Shown piece by piece: positions 10,401-21,658 of a DNA stretch of 64,000 nt. How positions within the stretch are numbered: position 1 is the stretch's first letter; every line of letters starts with the position of its first letter. The position numbers and the translations under genes are program-made. The notes beneath the pieces are model-generated. The model ran no database searches. It was not told where the DNA came from and saw only the letters and a list, made by a program, of their open reading frames with translations. Source of the DNA: Apostichopus japonicus (Eukaryota; Echinodermata; Holothuroidea; Aspidochirotida; Stichopodidae); the NCBI RefSeq assembly GCF_037975245.1, contig NC_092570.1, forward strand, positions 2,995,501 through 3,059,500. Direction: 5' to 3'.

Positions 10401-13400
10401 GTCCTGAGCATTGCCGCAAAACAGAGCCATTTCGGCCGCTCTGCATTCCTTCAGGGGGATCTCCTTGATGTACAGAATGTACTGTACTTTGTCTACCTGT
10501 ATTATTAATAAATAAATAAAACAAAGAAAGATGAAGACAAAAATTAAACAGTGTACTGCAGGAGGCAAAGAGAGTATAGAGCCCCTGAAATGGCTCATTT
10601 ATTCACAGAATCAGGAGTAATGTGTATTCAAATTGAATTGAATTTGAATTTATTGTCCACAATCGGAAATTTGGCTTACACAGGCCGTAAACGAAAGCAG
10701 AAAAGAAGAAACGAAAAGCAATAGTATTACTATCAATATACTGTGATACACATACAGTAATACAAACATATATACAGCAAGTCCTACAAATAAGAAACTT
10801 ATCTTCTCACTTGTGAATTAAATATATGGATAGAACTAGGCACAAATGAGTATCTGTAGCGACCCCTAAGTGTACGTGGTGGGCATAAACGCAGTCCAGA
10901 GCAGTTGTAATTGTAGTGCTCAAACAAAGGGTGTGTTAGGTCTTGCATGATTTGTTTCACTTTATTGCAGACCCTCTCATGATACAAGCACTCTAACGAA
11001 GGTAAGTGAGCACAGATTACCCGCTGAGCAACTTTCCTAGATTGCTCAAGCATCTTCACATCGATGGCTCATTTATTCACAGAATCAGGAGTAATGGCTC
11101 AATCGAGTAATGAATAATGAATAATGGCTCAATTATTCACAGAAATAGGAGTAATATGTATTCATTGGTTCTCACCACCACAGAATTTTCCAACACCTGC
11201 TTTCATCACCTTCCATATCAGTTACCCCAAGTAACTCAACCATCCCCTACCCCTCACTTTTTGTTGGGAAATAAAAGCTCATAACTAGACAATCTATCTC
11301 CACCAAAGTTTGTAGTTATGCATTGATAAACACATCTTAACCAGATCAGACTCATGAATTTGACTAACTTTGGCTTGTATTTTAAAAGAGTTGAGGAAGT
11401 GCAGGTAGTAAGGGGGGGGGGGGGGCGTGGATGGGGTATAAAATTATAACAACTGTTTGTCATAATTAGCAAATTGAAATCCTGAACCTTTTGATGGCAT
11501 ATCTCATCAGAGAGAACAGATTAATTTGGTCCCTTCCCAAATTCATTAACATATCGAGTTGTTGAAGTCGTTAAAGCTTACCATGTCCACTGCAGCATAC
11601 GCAATCTCTGCGGTATTAAGTTCCTTTGCATAGGACGCCATTGCAGCCAGACAGCCCCATACAGCCTCATCCTGGGAACAAAATAACAAAGACTTTCTTT
11701 GTTAAAAATATAATTGCAGACAATTAAAACTGCACATTACCAAAGAAATATCATGTAGTATATACATAAAAATACATACATCACCACTGTATATTCTAAA
11801 AAAATAAATCATCTGGTGGCCGTGGTGGCCAATTGGCTAAGGCGTCGGACTCGTCATCCAAGGATTGATGGTTAGATTCCTGCCTAGTTCATTACGTTGT
11901 GTCCTTGGGCAAGATGCTTTATCTCACTTGCCTCTCTCCACCCAGGGGTTAAATGGGTACCTGTGAGGTAACTTGTCATTGGGCGCAGTATATAACTGCT
12001 GCCGCCTGGAGGGATCGTCTCTGGGACAGGTTATCATTGAGCAGGGGTACTATAACTTATAAGCGCTGTGATATGGTTTACCATGAATAGCGTAGCTAAA
12101 TGCGTAATATTATCTGTAAGCCCGACAATTTTATCAACCATGAATGATTCTGATATGTCATGACATCAAAAAACGAAAGGTCTCACCTTAACAAACCGAC
12201 ACAGACGTACAGCATCGTCCCACCTGCTGCTGTTGACAAGCTCGTAGAGGAGGACCGGATAAGGGGACACGCCGGTGCTTACTAGAGCCCCATCAGCTCT
12301 GCGAATGGTGACGTGGTTTCCAATAAAGTTGACTATTTGAGGACTGTTCCCAAAACCACTTTAAGGATGAAAGTAAAAACAAGGAGGGTAAGTGAGGAAA
12401 AAGCAAGAAGAAGGAAAAAAACATGTTACTAAAAGTTAAGAGGAAGCTTCCTGTCTCTTCATTTCCCTACTTGTTATCATTCACCCTACAGAGTCTCACT
12501 CAGTAATGTTTGTGATTAACATAACACAACATTGCTACATATTTTTCCAACAAATAACCTCATATAGCAGCATGAAAGTATATGTAAAATATTTGCTGAC
12601 CAGAAACAATGCACGACATTATTTATCACATCCAAACCACAATCAGAAATGTCCAGAATACCTTAATATTCAGTGTTAAACTAATAGCGCTCTTTTCGAG
12701 ATCCCATAGCAACAGATATATATACATACATAGCCAAATAACGAACAAATTTCCATGGTAACCATTACCTGGTGTCTTTAGAAGAGACTGTTGACGACAG
12801 GAGTTCCTTATCGACGTAAACGGCATTCGGGTAGTACCAGACGGTAAGCTTACCATCCTGTAGGGCTGCCAGCATGTTAGTCTGGTCATTCCAGGCTAGG
12901 CTATAAATCATTGTACCTAGAAAAGACATTAGGTTAGCATGTTAGTCAGGTCATTCCGGGCTAGGCTATAAATCATTATATCTAGAAAAGATATTAGGCT
13001 ACCATGTTAGTCAGGTCACTCCAGGCTAGGCTATAAATCATTGTACCTAGAAATGACATTTAGGCTAGCATGTTAGTCTGGTCATTCCAGGCTAGGCTAT
13101 AAATCATTGTACCTAGAAAAGACATTAGGTTAGCATGTTAGTCTAGTCAGTCCAGGCTAGGCTATAAAGGCATCAGTGTCAGAGTACTGAGTATCTTTCT
13201 GCTTCAGAGGAGATAATCTGAGGTGAATTTTGTTCTCAGTTACTCCATCCTTGTTCAACTCCAAATCCTTTGATTAATGACACAATTGAGCAATAATTTT
13301 GTGAAACACAAAAAAAAATGTGCAACTGCAACAGTTAACAGTATATCAAATGAACACATCCAACATTTCCCTTGTTAAGATGCATCATCCAGCAGACTGC

Positions 13401-16400
13401 AATCCACAATGTTTTACCGATCTACAAATATTAATATCACCTGCTCTTTAACACAAATCATAGACAGGTAGTGTGTAAAGCAGTAGTGGATCCAGGATTT
13501 CTCAAAAGAGATGGGCTGAGAGACAAGTATTTGTAGATACCAAAATTACAACTAAACAGTGGAGGGATTACAAGGGATATGAAGATATTATTGCACCATG
13601 CAACCAGCTTTCTTTCAATTTTTCCTTTAAGAATTGTGGGTGATAGAAACTAGTTGGAATACACTGTATCTGATGGCTTGGCCATTCAGATGATGCTTAA
13701 TACACACTCACCTAATTTGACAACTTTTGCTGGTTTCCCAAAGTTTCTTACAGTCGATAAATAAAGATCTCTGTTTTTGTCGATAAGAGCCAGCCTTCTC
13801 TCTGCCGGTGGACCACAGTGGTCAAGGTGTACCTCAATAACTTCCATCTACAAAAACAAGAAAAGAAACAAGGTGAAGAATACAAAAATGTCTCTTAGAT
13901 ATTTTAAGCTTCCTGATGAAATGCAACCTGAGTGTGGGCATGTGTTGTACATCTATGAAGAATTGTTCAACCATTACTATGAACTGTGTGAGATCTTTAA
14001 AGAAGAAAACACATAGCGCTCAAACATCTTGAGAAATAGACCTGTTTGCTCCAAGAATTGGCAAGATCTAGTTGTTTTGTATCTTCAACAAAAAATTTCC
14101 CGGCTGAGACAGCAGGTGTGTTTGTGAATAATTTAAGTTGTCCACAAACTTACAAGATGCGACAAATATTGAAGATCTTTACGACATGAAATAATACAGA
14201 AGTTGGACTGTTATTTCTTCTTGGATACTGTGTCCAAAATGCTGTATCTTTTACCATTAGAATATCATCCCTCCTTGACTAAACATTATGGTGGGCCACT
14301 GAGTTTCCATGACAATCTTTGAGGAACTGATCTCCTTCATGAAAGATTTCAATACCTCTTCTCTCGTACCATATGCTTTATCCAGGTATGAGCTCAGGAA
14401 TATTGAAGTGCCTGAAGGAATTGGGAGGTAGTGTGATCTATGTCCTGGGGAAGGGTGTCTAGGGTGTTGGTGAGTCCACTCCCCTTTGTAGAAACATTTG
14501 CAAAAGTATGTTCAGATGGCAAATCTTTTTGGAGCTAACATCTGTGCCTATTATTCAACCATATTTTGGTAATGGTAAAATTTGTTATTTGAACCAACAA
14601 AAATATTTTAATATGGAAATGTTTATAATGCTGCTTTACCTGGGCGGCACTCAAAACTGCCAGGCATAGCCATCGCCTGGTGTGAGCACATCCTTGCTTT
14701 ATCTATCATCTCATATCTGATATTTATGAGTGATATAAAACTTACCTTATGAGCTAAAGGTTTACTTTCCAGAGCTTTTCCTGTATTCGAATCAAAGAGA
14801 TGGACTAATTTCTCGTCCGTCTTGTCTCTGATGGCCACCGTGTCGTTGCTGATGGAGAGGGTTAAAGTGCTCAGGGTATCAGGACGCATCCCAGCATACT
14901 TTGGTGATGATACTAGCCTTCCCTAAAAAAGAATGAAAAAAAAAAATCATTTCTTATTAAACTTTGCAACAACCAAAACAATATTTACAGTGCCTTTTGT
15001 ATAATTATTAAAAACATTAAAAATCATTTTGCACAGAATCAACAGGGAGATAGCAGGAAATGATTAACTCCCGCTTACTCCCCTAACTCCTTCCACCTCT
15101 TACCACCTCTTACCAGCACTGAAAGGTACAACTGATCGACTTCAAAATTATAGCACAATAAGTTATTCTCAATTTGAATCGAAATATATCATACTTACCT
15201 CATATGTATACAGATGTAAGCCACCATTATCAACGATTCCAAAATGTCTGCAAGGCAATCAAATGGAGACATTATGAAGAGTTCGTTTATGTTAAGTACT
15301 GAATATAAGTATTACACATGCGGGTGCTTTGAGAGATATTTTCCACGATATATTTTCCACCAGATAGATAAACAATATCATCTTGGTTTAAGTATCAATA
15401 AAATAAAAAGGTGAATCATATTTTCAAGAGGAAACCATCTGTTTGAAGTAAAACACCAAAAACACAACTTTTAAGGAAGTGAATCTTTTGTAAAGAATGA
15501 GTGTGAAACCAGTACACTTATGAATACAAGATAGGTTGTGCTCTAGTTACTCAGCTGTCTAAAAGTCAAAAGACAATTTAAAAAATGTTCCTTTTGTTTT
15601 TGGCATATTTATAAACAAACGAGAACAGTTAAAACTTTTGTTATCCAAAGAAGAAAAGCAAAACTAAAAACTAAATTGTGGCATATATATTACCTCTCTG
15701 CTTGCACAATAAGTGTTACTGTACCATCCTTGAGGTCAAAGATCATAGGAGTATTCCAGTTTCTGGCACTAAAATAGACAAGAGGAAACAAACCCAAATT
15801 TTTTTTAAAAGAGATAAAAAAATATTTGCTTTTTGCTACAACATTTTCATTATCAAGTGGGATACATAAATTGACCTATATAAAAATAACATACAGTGTA
15901 TGTGAACTGAACTAAACACTTAAACATAGTAATTTTACCATAGCATCATGTAGCTGGTTAACTTGGGACATTATTACCTTCCATCATGCTTGAATGTCTA
16001 GAAAATGCAGTAACTTTGAAATATTTACAACAATATGTCTGCTAAATGAAATGAAGTGATTTATATCTCTAAGGCAATGAACATTGGATAACTGACTGGG
16101 AAAACTGTAAACAAATTTGAGAAAGAAAGTATTTGTCAGAATGGGATCTGAAGCTGTCGCTGGTTTGAATTATGATCATGCCCAAATTACAAGTTTTGCT
16201 CTTTTTAAGTTCAAATTATATCTGTTTAGCATTTCTGAAGTTTAGTACAATTCTGAAATTTTGGCTCATTGCATTTACACAAGGCATCTGCAAATAACAT
16301 ATATCTTGCCAAAACATAGACCTGCCATTCAGAAATGTGATTAAAATCACCTTGACTGCTTGCATACAAAACACTTTAACTTTACATCGATGATATACAA

Positions 16401-19400
16401 CCTTCTTCCTTCCACTAACACTAACACTTTCTTAGTGTTGAGATTAAACATCACGACTGCCTACCTGTAGACGTAACACTGCGATGATGTTGCGACTATC
16501 AGATATTCATAGCTGAGGGATGTCTTGATGATCCTGTCACGGAACTCAAGTTTCTCCTTGGAATCATCTATGACATTCCTCACTTGAATCGTCTTCAGAG
16601 AGACGACGACAACTTCAAAATTTCTCCACTCCATCCTCCTGTCAAAATATGAAACAGATGAATACTCAACTAGTTGTGAACAATGGCACTTTAAAATACA
16701 GACAACAAGTAGAATTCGTCTGGAAATTTTACCTTCAGATTCTTTTCGTACTTCCACAGTAATAAACGTCATTATTATAACGTAATTGAATGAGTTTCCA
16801 CATGAAACAAGAAAATCAGTTTTCAATGTAGAGAAAATCAAAATCATTTATAAATAAAACGCTTGACAAGAATGGCAAGTCGTACGTTTGTCAGAGACAA
16901 ATATAATCATTAGTATTCACTAATTAATATTCGTAGGGAGAACACCACAATCATGTTTCGTAGTTTTGGTCAAATTATCAACTGCAAATCCTATTGTTAA
17001 CAAATATTTTATATGCAAGGTCCAAATATAAGGTCTTTTTTATAAGCCCCCCCCCCAAAAAAAAAAAATTACTGTTGTTTTAAATGTATCTTATCAACAG
17101 AGTTTATTAGGAAAGTATATTGATCTCCTCGCTTGGATCTCAATTTGCCCATTATTCTGACAGAATTTATAAACAACAAGGTTTCAAAAATCAAAACTGG
17201 TGCATCAGTTAAACTCAAGTAAGACAGATAATTCCAGCATACTGTACCTCTCAACTACATGAGCAAATATAACATGTCCATTGCCACAGGCTCCAGCCAC
17301 TTGCGTTCCATCTCCACTCCATGCTATATTAAATATGCTGCCAACGTTAGGTTTCTCTAAAGCGTACGACCACTACAGTTGATAAGTAAAAAAGATGCAG
17401 AATATCAAGATATGAATGGAGAAGAGGACATTTATTGCAACGGCACTTCTGAGAAGACCATCTATGATAGGTCAGTTAAGAGTGATGGACACACTGTGGA
17501 TAGTGTTATTGTCACAGACCATCCTTTACAACTTTAACATAATGTGTCATGGTAACTTAATGGCTAGCTCTCAATATCCGGATATTTTTTGTCCATCTCC
17601 ATAGCTACCGGGATGATCCCAACCTCTAAACTATATCTCACCCCTTCTGACCAGTCAACTGCATATTTAAAAACTACTAAAGCTATTACGATTTGATGTT
17701 CAGTAATAGTGTCTTTCCCGTCATATCTCTACCATAAATTTGATAATCTTCACTTGAATATGTTGTAAAGGATAATTTCCACAAAAGAGATGCTACAGTG
17801 GACTCTTTGTAATAAATAAATAAATAAATAAATAAATACCAAATTATGAGTGGTTAAACCATCTACAGATGTATTAACATGTCCATGTATTGGATTAACC
17901 TCTAGCTATTTCTGACTTTCAAGACTAAAAAACACTTTGCTCGTTAGTTCAATAGACTCACCCCGCTCTGGTCGCAAAGCCTCAGGGTGTTGAAGGATCC
18001 CACGGCGAACACTTGTCCATCGGGAGCCCAAGCCACAGAGGTGATTGGGTAATCATGAGGGTGGCTGCTGTAGACCTGACGGCCGTAGCTATCCCAGATA
18101 CGATACTTGCAGTCTTCACCGCCAGAGATAATCAAATTATTGATCGGATTCCAATCGACTTTTAAGATGACACCGTCATGAGCTTTCCACTATAAATATA
18201 AATGTTACAATGATGATCACAGTAGCCATGGCAACCATTGTTTTGGATAGGTTTCAATTTCATCAGAATGAATTTCAAGAAGCAAAACTTCAAGGGAAGC
18301 AATCTTTCATTCCGAAATTGACGGCAGGGTTTGAAAGCAAAAATTTTGCACCTCAGTTTCATAATAAGAGGAATAATTAACACTCTTTATCATCCTCATA
18401 GTATAATGTGCATATTTACATATTAATTGGAGCCATATAAATACACATTAAGAATTAGCACCTGGCATTATATTTCTAGCGTTAGGTCTACATACTGTTA
18501 TGGTCACATAGAAACAGTAAAAGCAGAAGGTGAATATAAATAAGACTTCCATGAAAGTCAGAGTGTGAAATTTGATGTTCTTGCAAGACGTAAAGGCAGC
18601 TGTTTGTATTACCATGGTAACATGTCCAGCCAGTCAAATTTCCTTCAGCAGGAAAATGTATCGCCAGTTGGTTGCAGTAACGTCAAAACATGAGTTTAAG
18701 CCTACACACACATGATACTGTTACTTGGGCCTAGCATTGGGTACTCTGTTATCGCCACAACCTAGGGATAAACTTAAGTTGTTATTGTCATATGAACCTG
18801 CGAAGCACGTCACTCACTAACTGAACCTGTTGATGTCAGACAAAACACTTCACAGCACTTGATGGAACATCTTGATGGAAACTGGAGAACTATAATGTAA
18901 CTTGAATAATGAAATGGCAGCAGCTACTTGAGAGAAACATTTGATGGAAAAAACCTACTGTAAAAATTTTTGGGGAAAACAAGAATTGCTTACTTGAAGA
19001 GGTTTGGCACTGGCTTGCATTGATTTGATGATAAGGTGTCTGCCATTGATGAGAAGTATCTGATCAGAATCCGGTGACCAAGCGATGGAATAAACAGGAG
19101 AGCCTGTAAACAAGAGAAAGAAGACATCATAACTTAAGCGATCAAAAAGGAGAGTAGATTGCCTTTGAAGTTACGAGAAGGGGAAAATCTCAGATTTGGT
19201 TCAGGAAATGATCATAGAATGTGTGAGCAGTTTTTACTAATATTCAACCAAAATAAATACTTAAATGAGAAGCATGTTTGACTGCCCCATTCCCAATCTA
19301 ACCCTTCCCCCCTCGCCAAGGAAATTATTATGTTATACATCTCCTTCACCTCCACGAAACTTATATTAATTAAACATATTATTTAAACATATGAAATTGA

Positions 19401-21658
19401 TATTAATTAAACATATGAAATATTGTGTGTTTTACCCTCAAGTACTAGCTTGGTGTTATGTACAAAGTGTAATGAACAATAAAACTTTCCACTGCATCTG
19501 ATTTTGATCATGAAAGCATAAATCTGAAACAAAATTTTGTGTACATTCTTCACAAGAGAACAAGAAACATAAGTGACTTAACAGGTACTGTACTTTTCCA
19601 TGGTAGCAAAATTTATGATTTATGATTCAAAAAAAGAAATGTGGACATTTCACACATTAATTTGTATGTCTTAGTACCTAGTGTCACAATTTAGGCCAGA
19701 CATTTTCGTAAGATATAAGGGAAACGGTAAATTCTGTCATTTTCAATTCTACCATAGCAGTGAGAAATTACGAACAAAATTTATGCTAAAAGAAAATATG
19801 GAGATACAATTTGATAAAAGAAAAAGCTAGGTAAAAGAACAGCAAGTTTTACCTGTCTGAGCTATAGTTGACCTCAGCATTCCACTGCGAGACCAAATTT
19901 TCACTTGGCCATCTTCACCAGACGTTGCCATGGCACTGCCATCATAGCTCCATCTACCACAGAGCACTGCACCCCTGTGAGCATCCACAGACTTTTCGAC
20001 ACGTCCAGACTTGGATATCAGATGGTATTTACCTGCAAAAACAAATAAACAAAAGCAAGGATTTATATGAGATGTTAAGAACTATATGTTCAATTATAAG
20101 AAAGTCTGTAAATCCTGATGATTATTGTCAGAATTATCAGTTTTAATAGGTTCTAATAAGTTGTTTTGGAGTTTAAGGAGCATCCAACACTAGGGGAACT
20201 AACACTGGATAGAAATTTATGTAGCCGTTACTCGGTCACATATGGAAACCTTAATTTAAAAATTTTGGACAACAGTATCCTTGGCATGTATACGGTTTTT
20301 TATATGATAATTCAGCAGCAGTGCTAGTTTCACCTGAAACAAGAAATGGCCAATCACACATGTTACATAACATTATAAAGTCAATCCTAAGGGTGGAGTA
20401 AGAACTGCTTAAACCAACCAATATGGTCAATAAGGACGTTGTTGTTGATGTTGATGTTAGGACTTTTCATAGAAACAGATACCTGGCTACCTTTACACAA
20501 AGACAGAACTTGATGAATATAAGGGTACACATGTTACTGCAGAAGATTACCTGGACTTTTAAGTTTGATTTTCGCTAAAAAGGACAAAAAATCGTAAACA
20601 GCACTAATTACCATCGGTCGCAGCTAAGACGAAGACATCTGCCTGTGACTGTTTGCCCTTTCCACCGAGCGCACGAGGAAAGAAATGGATATCAGTGGCG
20701 TATATTTCGTTTGGCAGTTTAGCGAGGGTGCTAGTCTCATCTGACACAAGGTTCCATTTAAGTATCTGATGGTCGTCGCTGCACGAGTAAAGCTCCTCCG
20801 ACGTTGTCCAAGCGACGCAACTGACGAGTTCTGAATGTTCACGGCAGTCAAGGTAAAGTGAAAGCGAAAAGAAATGCTGCACTTAAAGACTACGGAAAGA
20901 CACAAATGTACCCAAATTGCAAACATTCTTTTGGTTATATTTGGACTGTTAAGTGATCTTCATTCTTCTCTTGACAATTGTGTGAAATTCTCAAAGTGCT
21001 TAACAAAAAGCAAAACAACCCTTTTATCCTCCTTCAACAAAGAAAACAATAAACTTTGTTCTTTCATAATTTTTCCAATGATGTTTAGTTATATAGAAAT
21101 TTCCTGCAGACTGAGAAGTTTTACTATAACGATTGTCATCTGGTTCAGACACAGTTTCAAAAAATAAAAAAAGATAGAAAACCTATAAAATGGTAATAAG
21201 AAGATTATGAAGGCAAACAGCATCATTCAAGCTTTGAAAATTGTTCATGGATATCATGTGATAACATATATTCTGTTATAAACACTTCAGGTGTGCTAAT
21301 AGCACAAATTGATACAGGTCGTTTGCTGACATTTAGCAACTTTGGTGGTGGATAACAAGCAACATTTTTGTTATGAAAGGAATGAATGGGAGGCTGTGAA
21401 TAGTCTGCCATGTGCCCAAAACTAAGTTAGTGTTAAGCAACGTCATATTGCAGTAGGATTTGAGGTTTCTGTCATTTTCTTTATTAATTTATTTTTTAAC
21501 ATTTATTCATGGGAGAGTCCCTGATTATGATTTTATCTCCTTCCTGATTTTGTTTCATCAATACACTTAATTATCTTAGAAGACAAACCAGATTATATTC
21601 ATGAAAATCAATAAAGGATATGTTTTGGTTCCTTGGCAAGAGAAGTCTTCAATCTCAT
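7495..21658 (-). CDS. IFT80: IFT80, intraflagellar transport protein (17 exons, complete)
   Basis: Subunit of the IFT-B complex, which moves cargo along cilia; human loss causes Jeune-type skeletal ciliopathy. Coding exons (minus): 21622-21658, 20612-20836, 19853-20032, 18994-19103, 17962-18189, 17248-17372, 16465-16638, 15694-15768, 15199-15247, 14746-14922, 13712-13847, 12769-12916, 12187-12358, 11582-11671, 10324-10496, 8939-9062, 7495-7587. They sum to 2316 nt, 771 residues; the human protein has 777. The start [19 protein letters not shown] matches the human MRLKISLLKEPKHQELVSC. Two WD40 propellers (about 1-300 and 300-590; [35 protein letters not shown]) precede a helical C-terminus ([33 protein letters not shown]). 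All introns are GT-AG except the first, which is AT-AC. Introns host a SINE, a LINE, a MITE and a 65-bp tandem repeat. No coding damage seen. Confidence 0.97.
9096..9468. mobile_element. MITE, CAGTGGCGTAGGAA family, copy 2
   Basis: A 373-bp copy nearly identical to 4088-4473 with the same inverted ends. It sits in the IFT80 intron before the exon at 8939-9062, only 33 bases from that exon's 3' splice site. Flanks are TA on both sides, compatible with a TA target but not conclusive, because the other copy lacks it. Confidence 0.8.
10590..11165. repeat. direct repeats flanking the LINE insertion
   Basis: A 33-bp sequence beginning ATGGCTCATTTATTCACAGA is present identically at 10590-10622 and 11064-11096, bracketing the LINE fragment as a target-site duplication would. 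A third, diverged copy lies at about 11124-11165 and also matches the bases after the first copy (TGTATTCA). The locus may therefore have been locally duplicated as well. Confidence 0.75.
10623..11063 (-). mobile_element. 5'-truncated LINE (CR1/L2-like), 3' end only
   Basis: Minus-strand reading from 11059 gives 86 codons typical of the extreme C-terminus of a non-LTR reverse transcriptase ORF ([12 protein letters not shown], then HPLFEHY, then [17 protein letters not shown]). A 3'UTR follows with GACAATAAATTCAA and a repetitive TTCAATT tail at 10623-10650. It is flanked by a 33-bp duplication and inserted in the same orientation as IFT80, inside the intron between the exons at 11582-11671 and 10324-10496. 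Confidence 0.75.
11814..12120 (+). mobile_element. tRNA-derived SINE in an IFT80 intron
   Basis: The head has an A-box-like TGGCCAATTGG (11826-11836) and a B-box-like GGTTAGATTCC (11870-11880) at tRNA spacing. The conserved body that follows (GTCCTTGGGCAAGATGCTTT, then CTCTCCACCCAGGGGTTAAA and TGGGTACC) is a central domain that I recognise from SINEs of marine invertebrates. It is antisense to IFT80 and lies in the intron 11672-12186. The 3' limit is approximate and no clear target duplication was found. Confidence 0.75.
12871..13168. repeat. 65-bp tandem repeat built from an IFT80 exon edge
   Basis: About 4.6 units of 65-66 bp start at 12871, 12936, 13001, 13067 and 13132. The first unit includes the 5' end of the IFT80 exon 12769-12916 with its acceptor (TCTAG at 12917-12921 region, read on the minus strand). 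The others carry copies of the same acceptor and about 45 exon bases within the intron. In the two copies with an intact acceptor, reading on would meet TAA soon after the ATGCTAGCC segment. Confidence 0.85.
17811..17838. repeat. (AAAT)n microsatellite
   Basis: Seven tandem AAAT units in the IFT80 intron between the exons at 17962-18189 and 17248-17372. Confidence 0.9.
18222..18235. promoter_or_regulatory. X-box-like RFX site in an IFT80 intron
   Basis: GTAGCCATGGCAAC fits the RFX consensus GTNRCC-N0-3-RGYAAC exactly. RFX factors drive ciliary genes including IFT components. However, it lies in an intron about 3.4 kb inside the gene, 32 bp from the exon at 17962-18189, rather than at the promoter, so function is uncertain. 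Confidence 0.3.
20837..21621 (-). other. U12-type AT-AC intron (IFT80 intron 1)
   Basis: Read on the minus strand, the intron begins ATATCCTTTA, the consensus 5' site of the minor spliceosome, and ends in AC after GACTGCCGTGAAC. A branch-site match ACCTTGAC (consensus TCCTTRAC) lies just upstream, with its adenosine at 20848, 11 bases before the junction. Splicing here joins codon C|AT, giving [19 protein letters not shown], collinear with the human protein. No GT-AG alternative restores this N-terminus. Confidence 0.9.

Noticed and set aside
11814-11885. A functional tRNA gene
   Set aside because: Only the A and B boxes are tRNA-like; the rest is a SINE central domain.
19924-19937. X-box candidate GTTGCCATGGCACT
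   Set aside because: The second half-site fails the consensus and it lies inside a coding exon of IFT80.
20837-20882. N-terminus of IFT80 read straight from open frame upstream of the second exon ([16 protein letters not shown])
   Set aside because: That stretch is the 3' part of the AT-AC intron, including its branch site; the true N-terminus is at 21622-21658.
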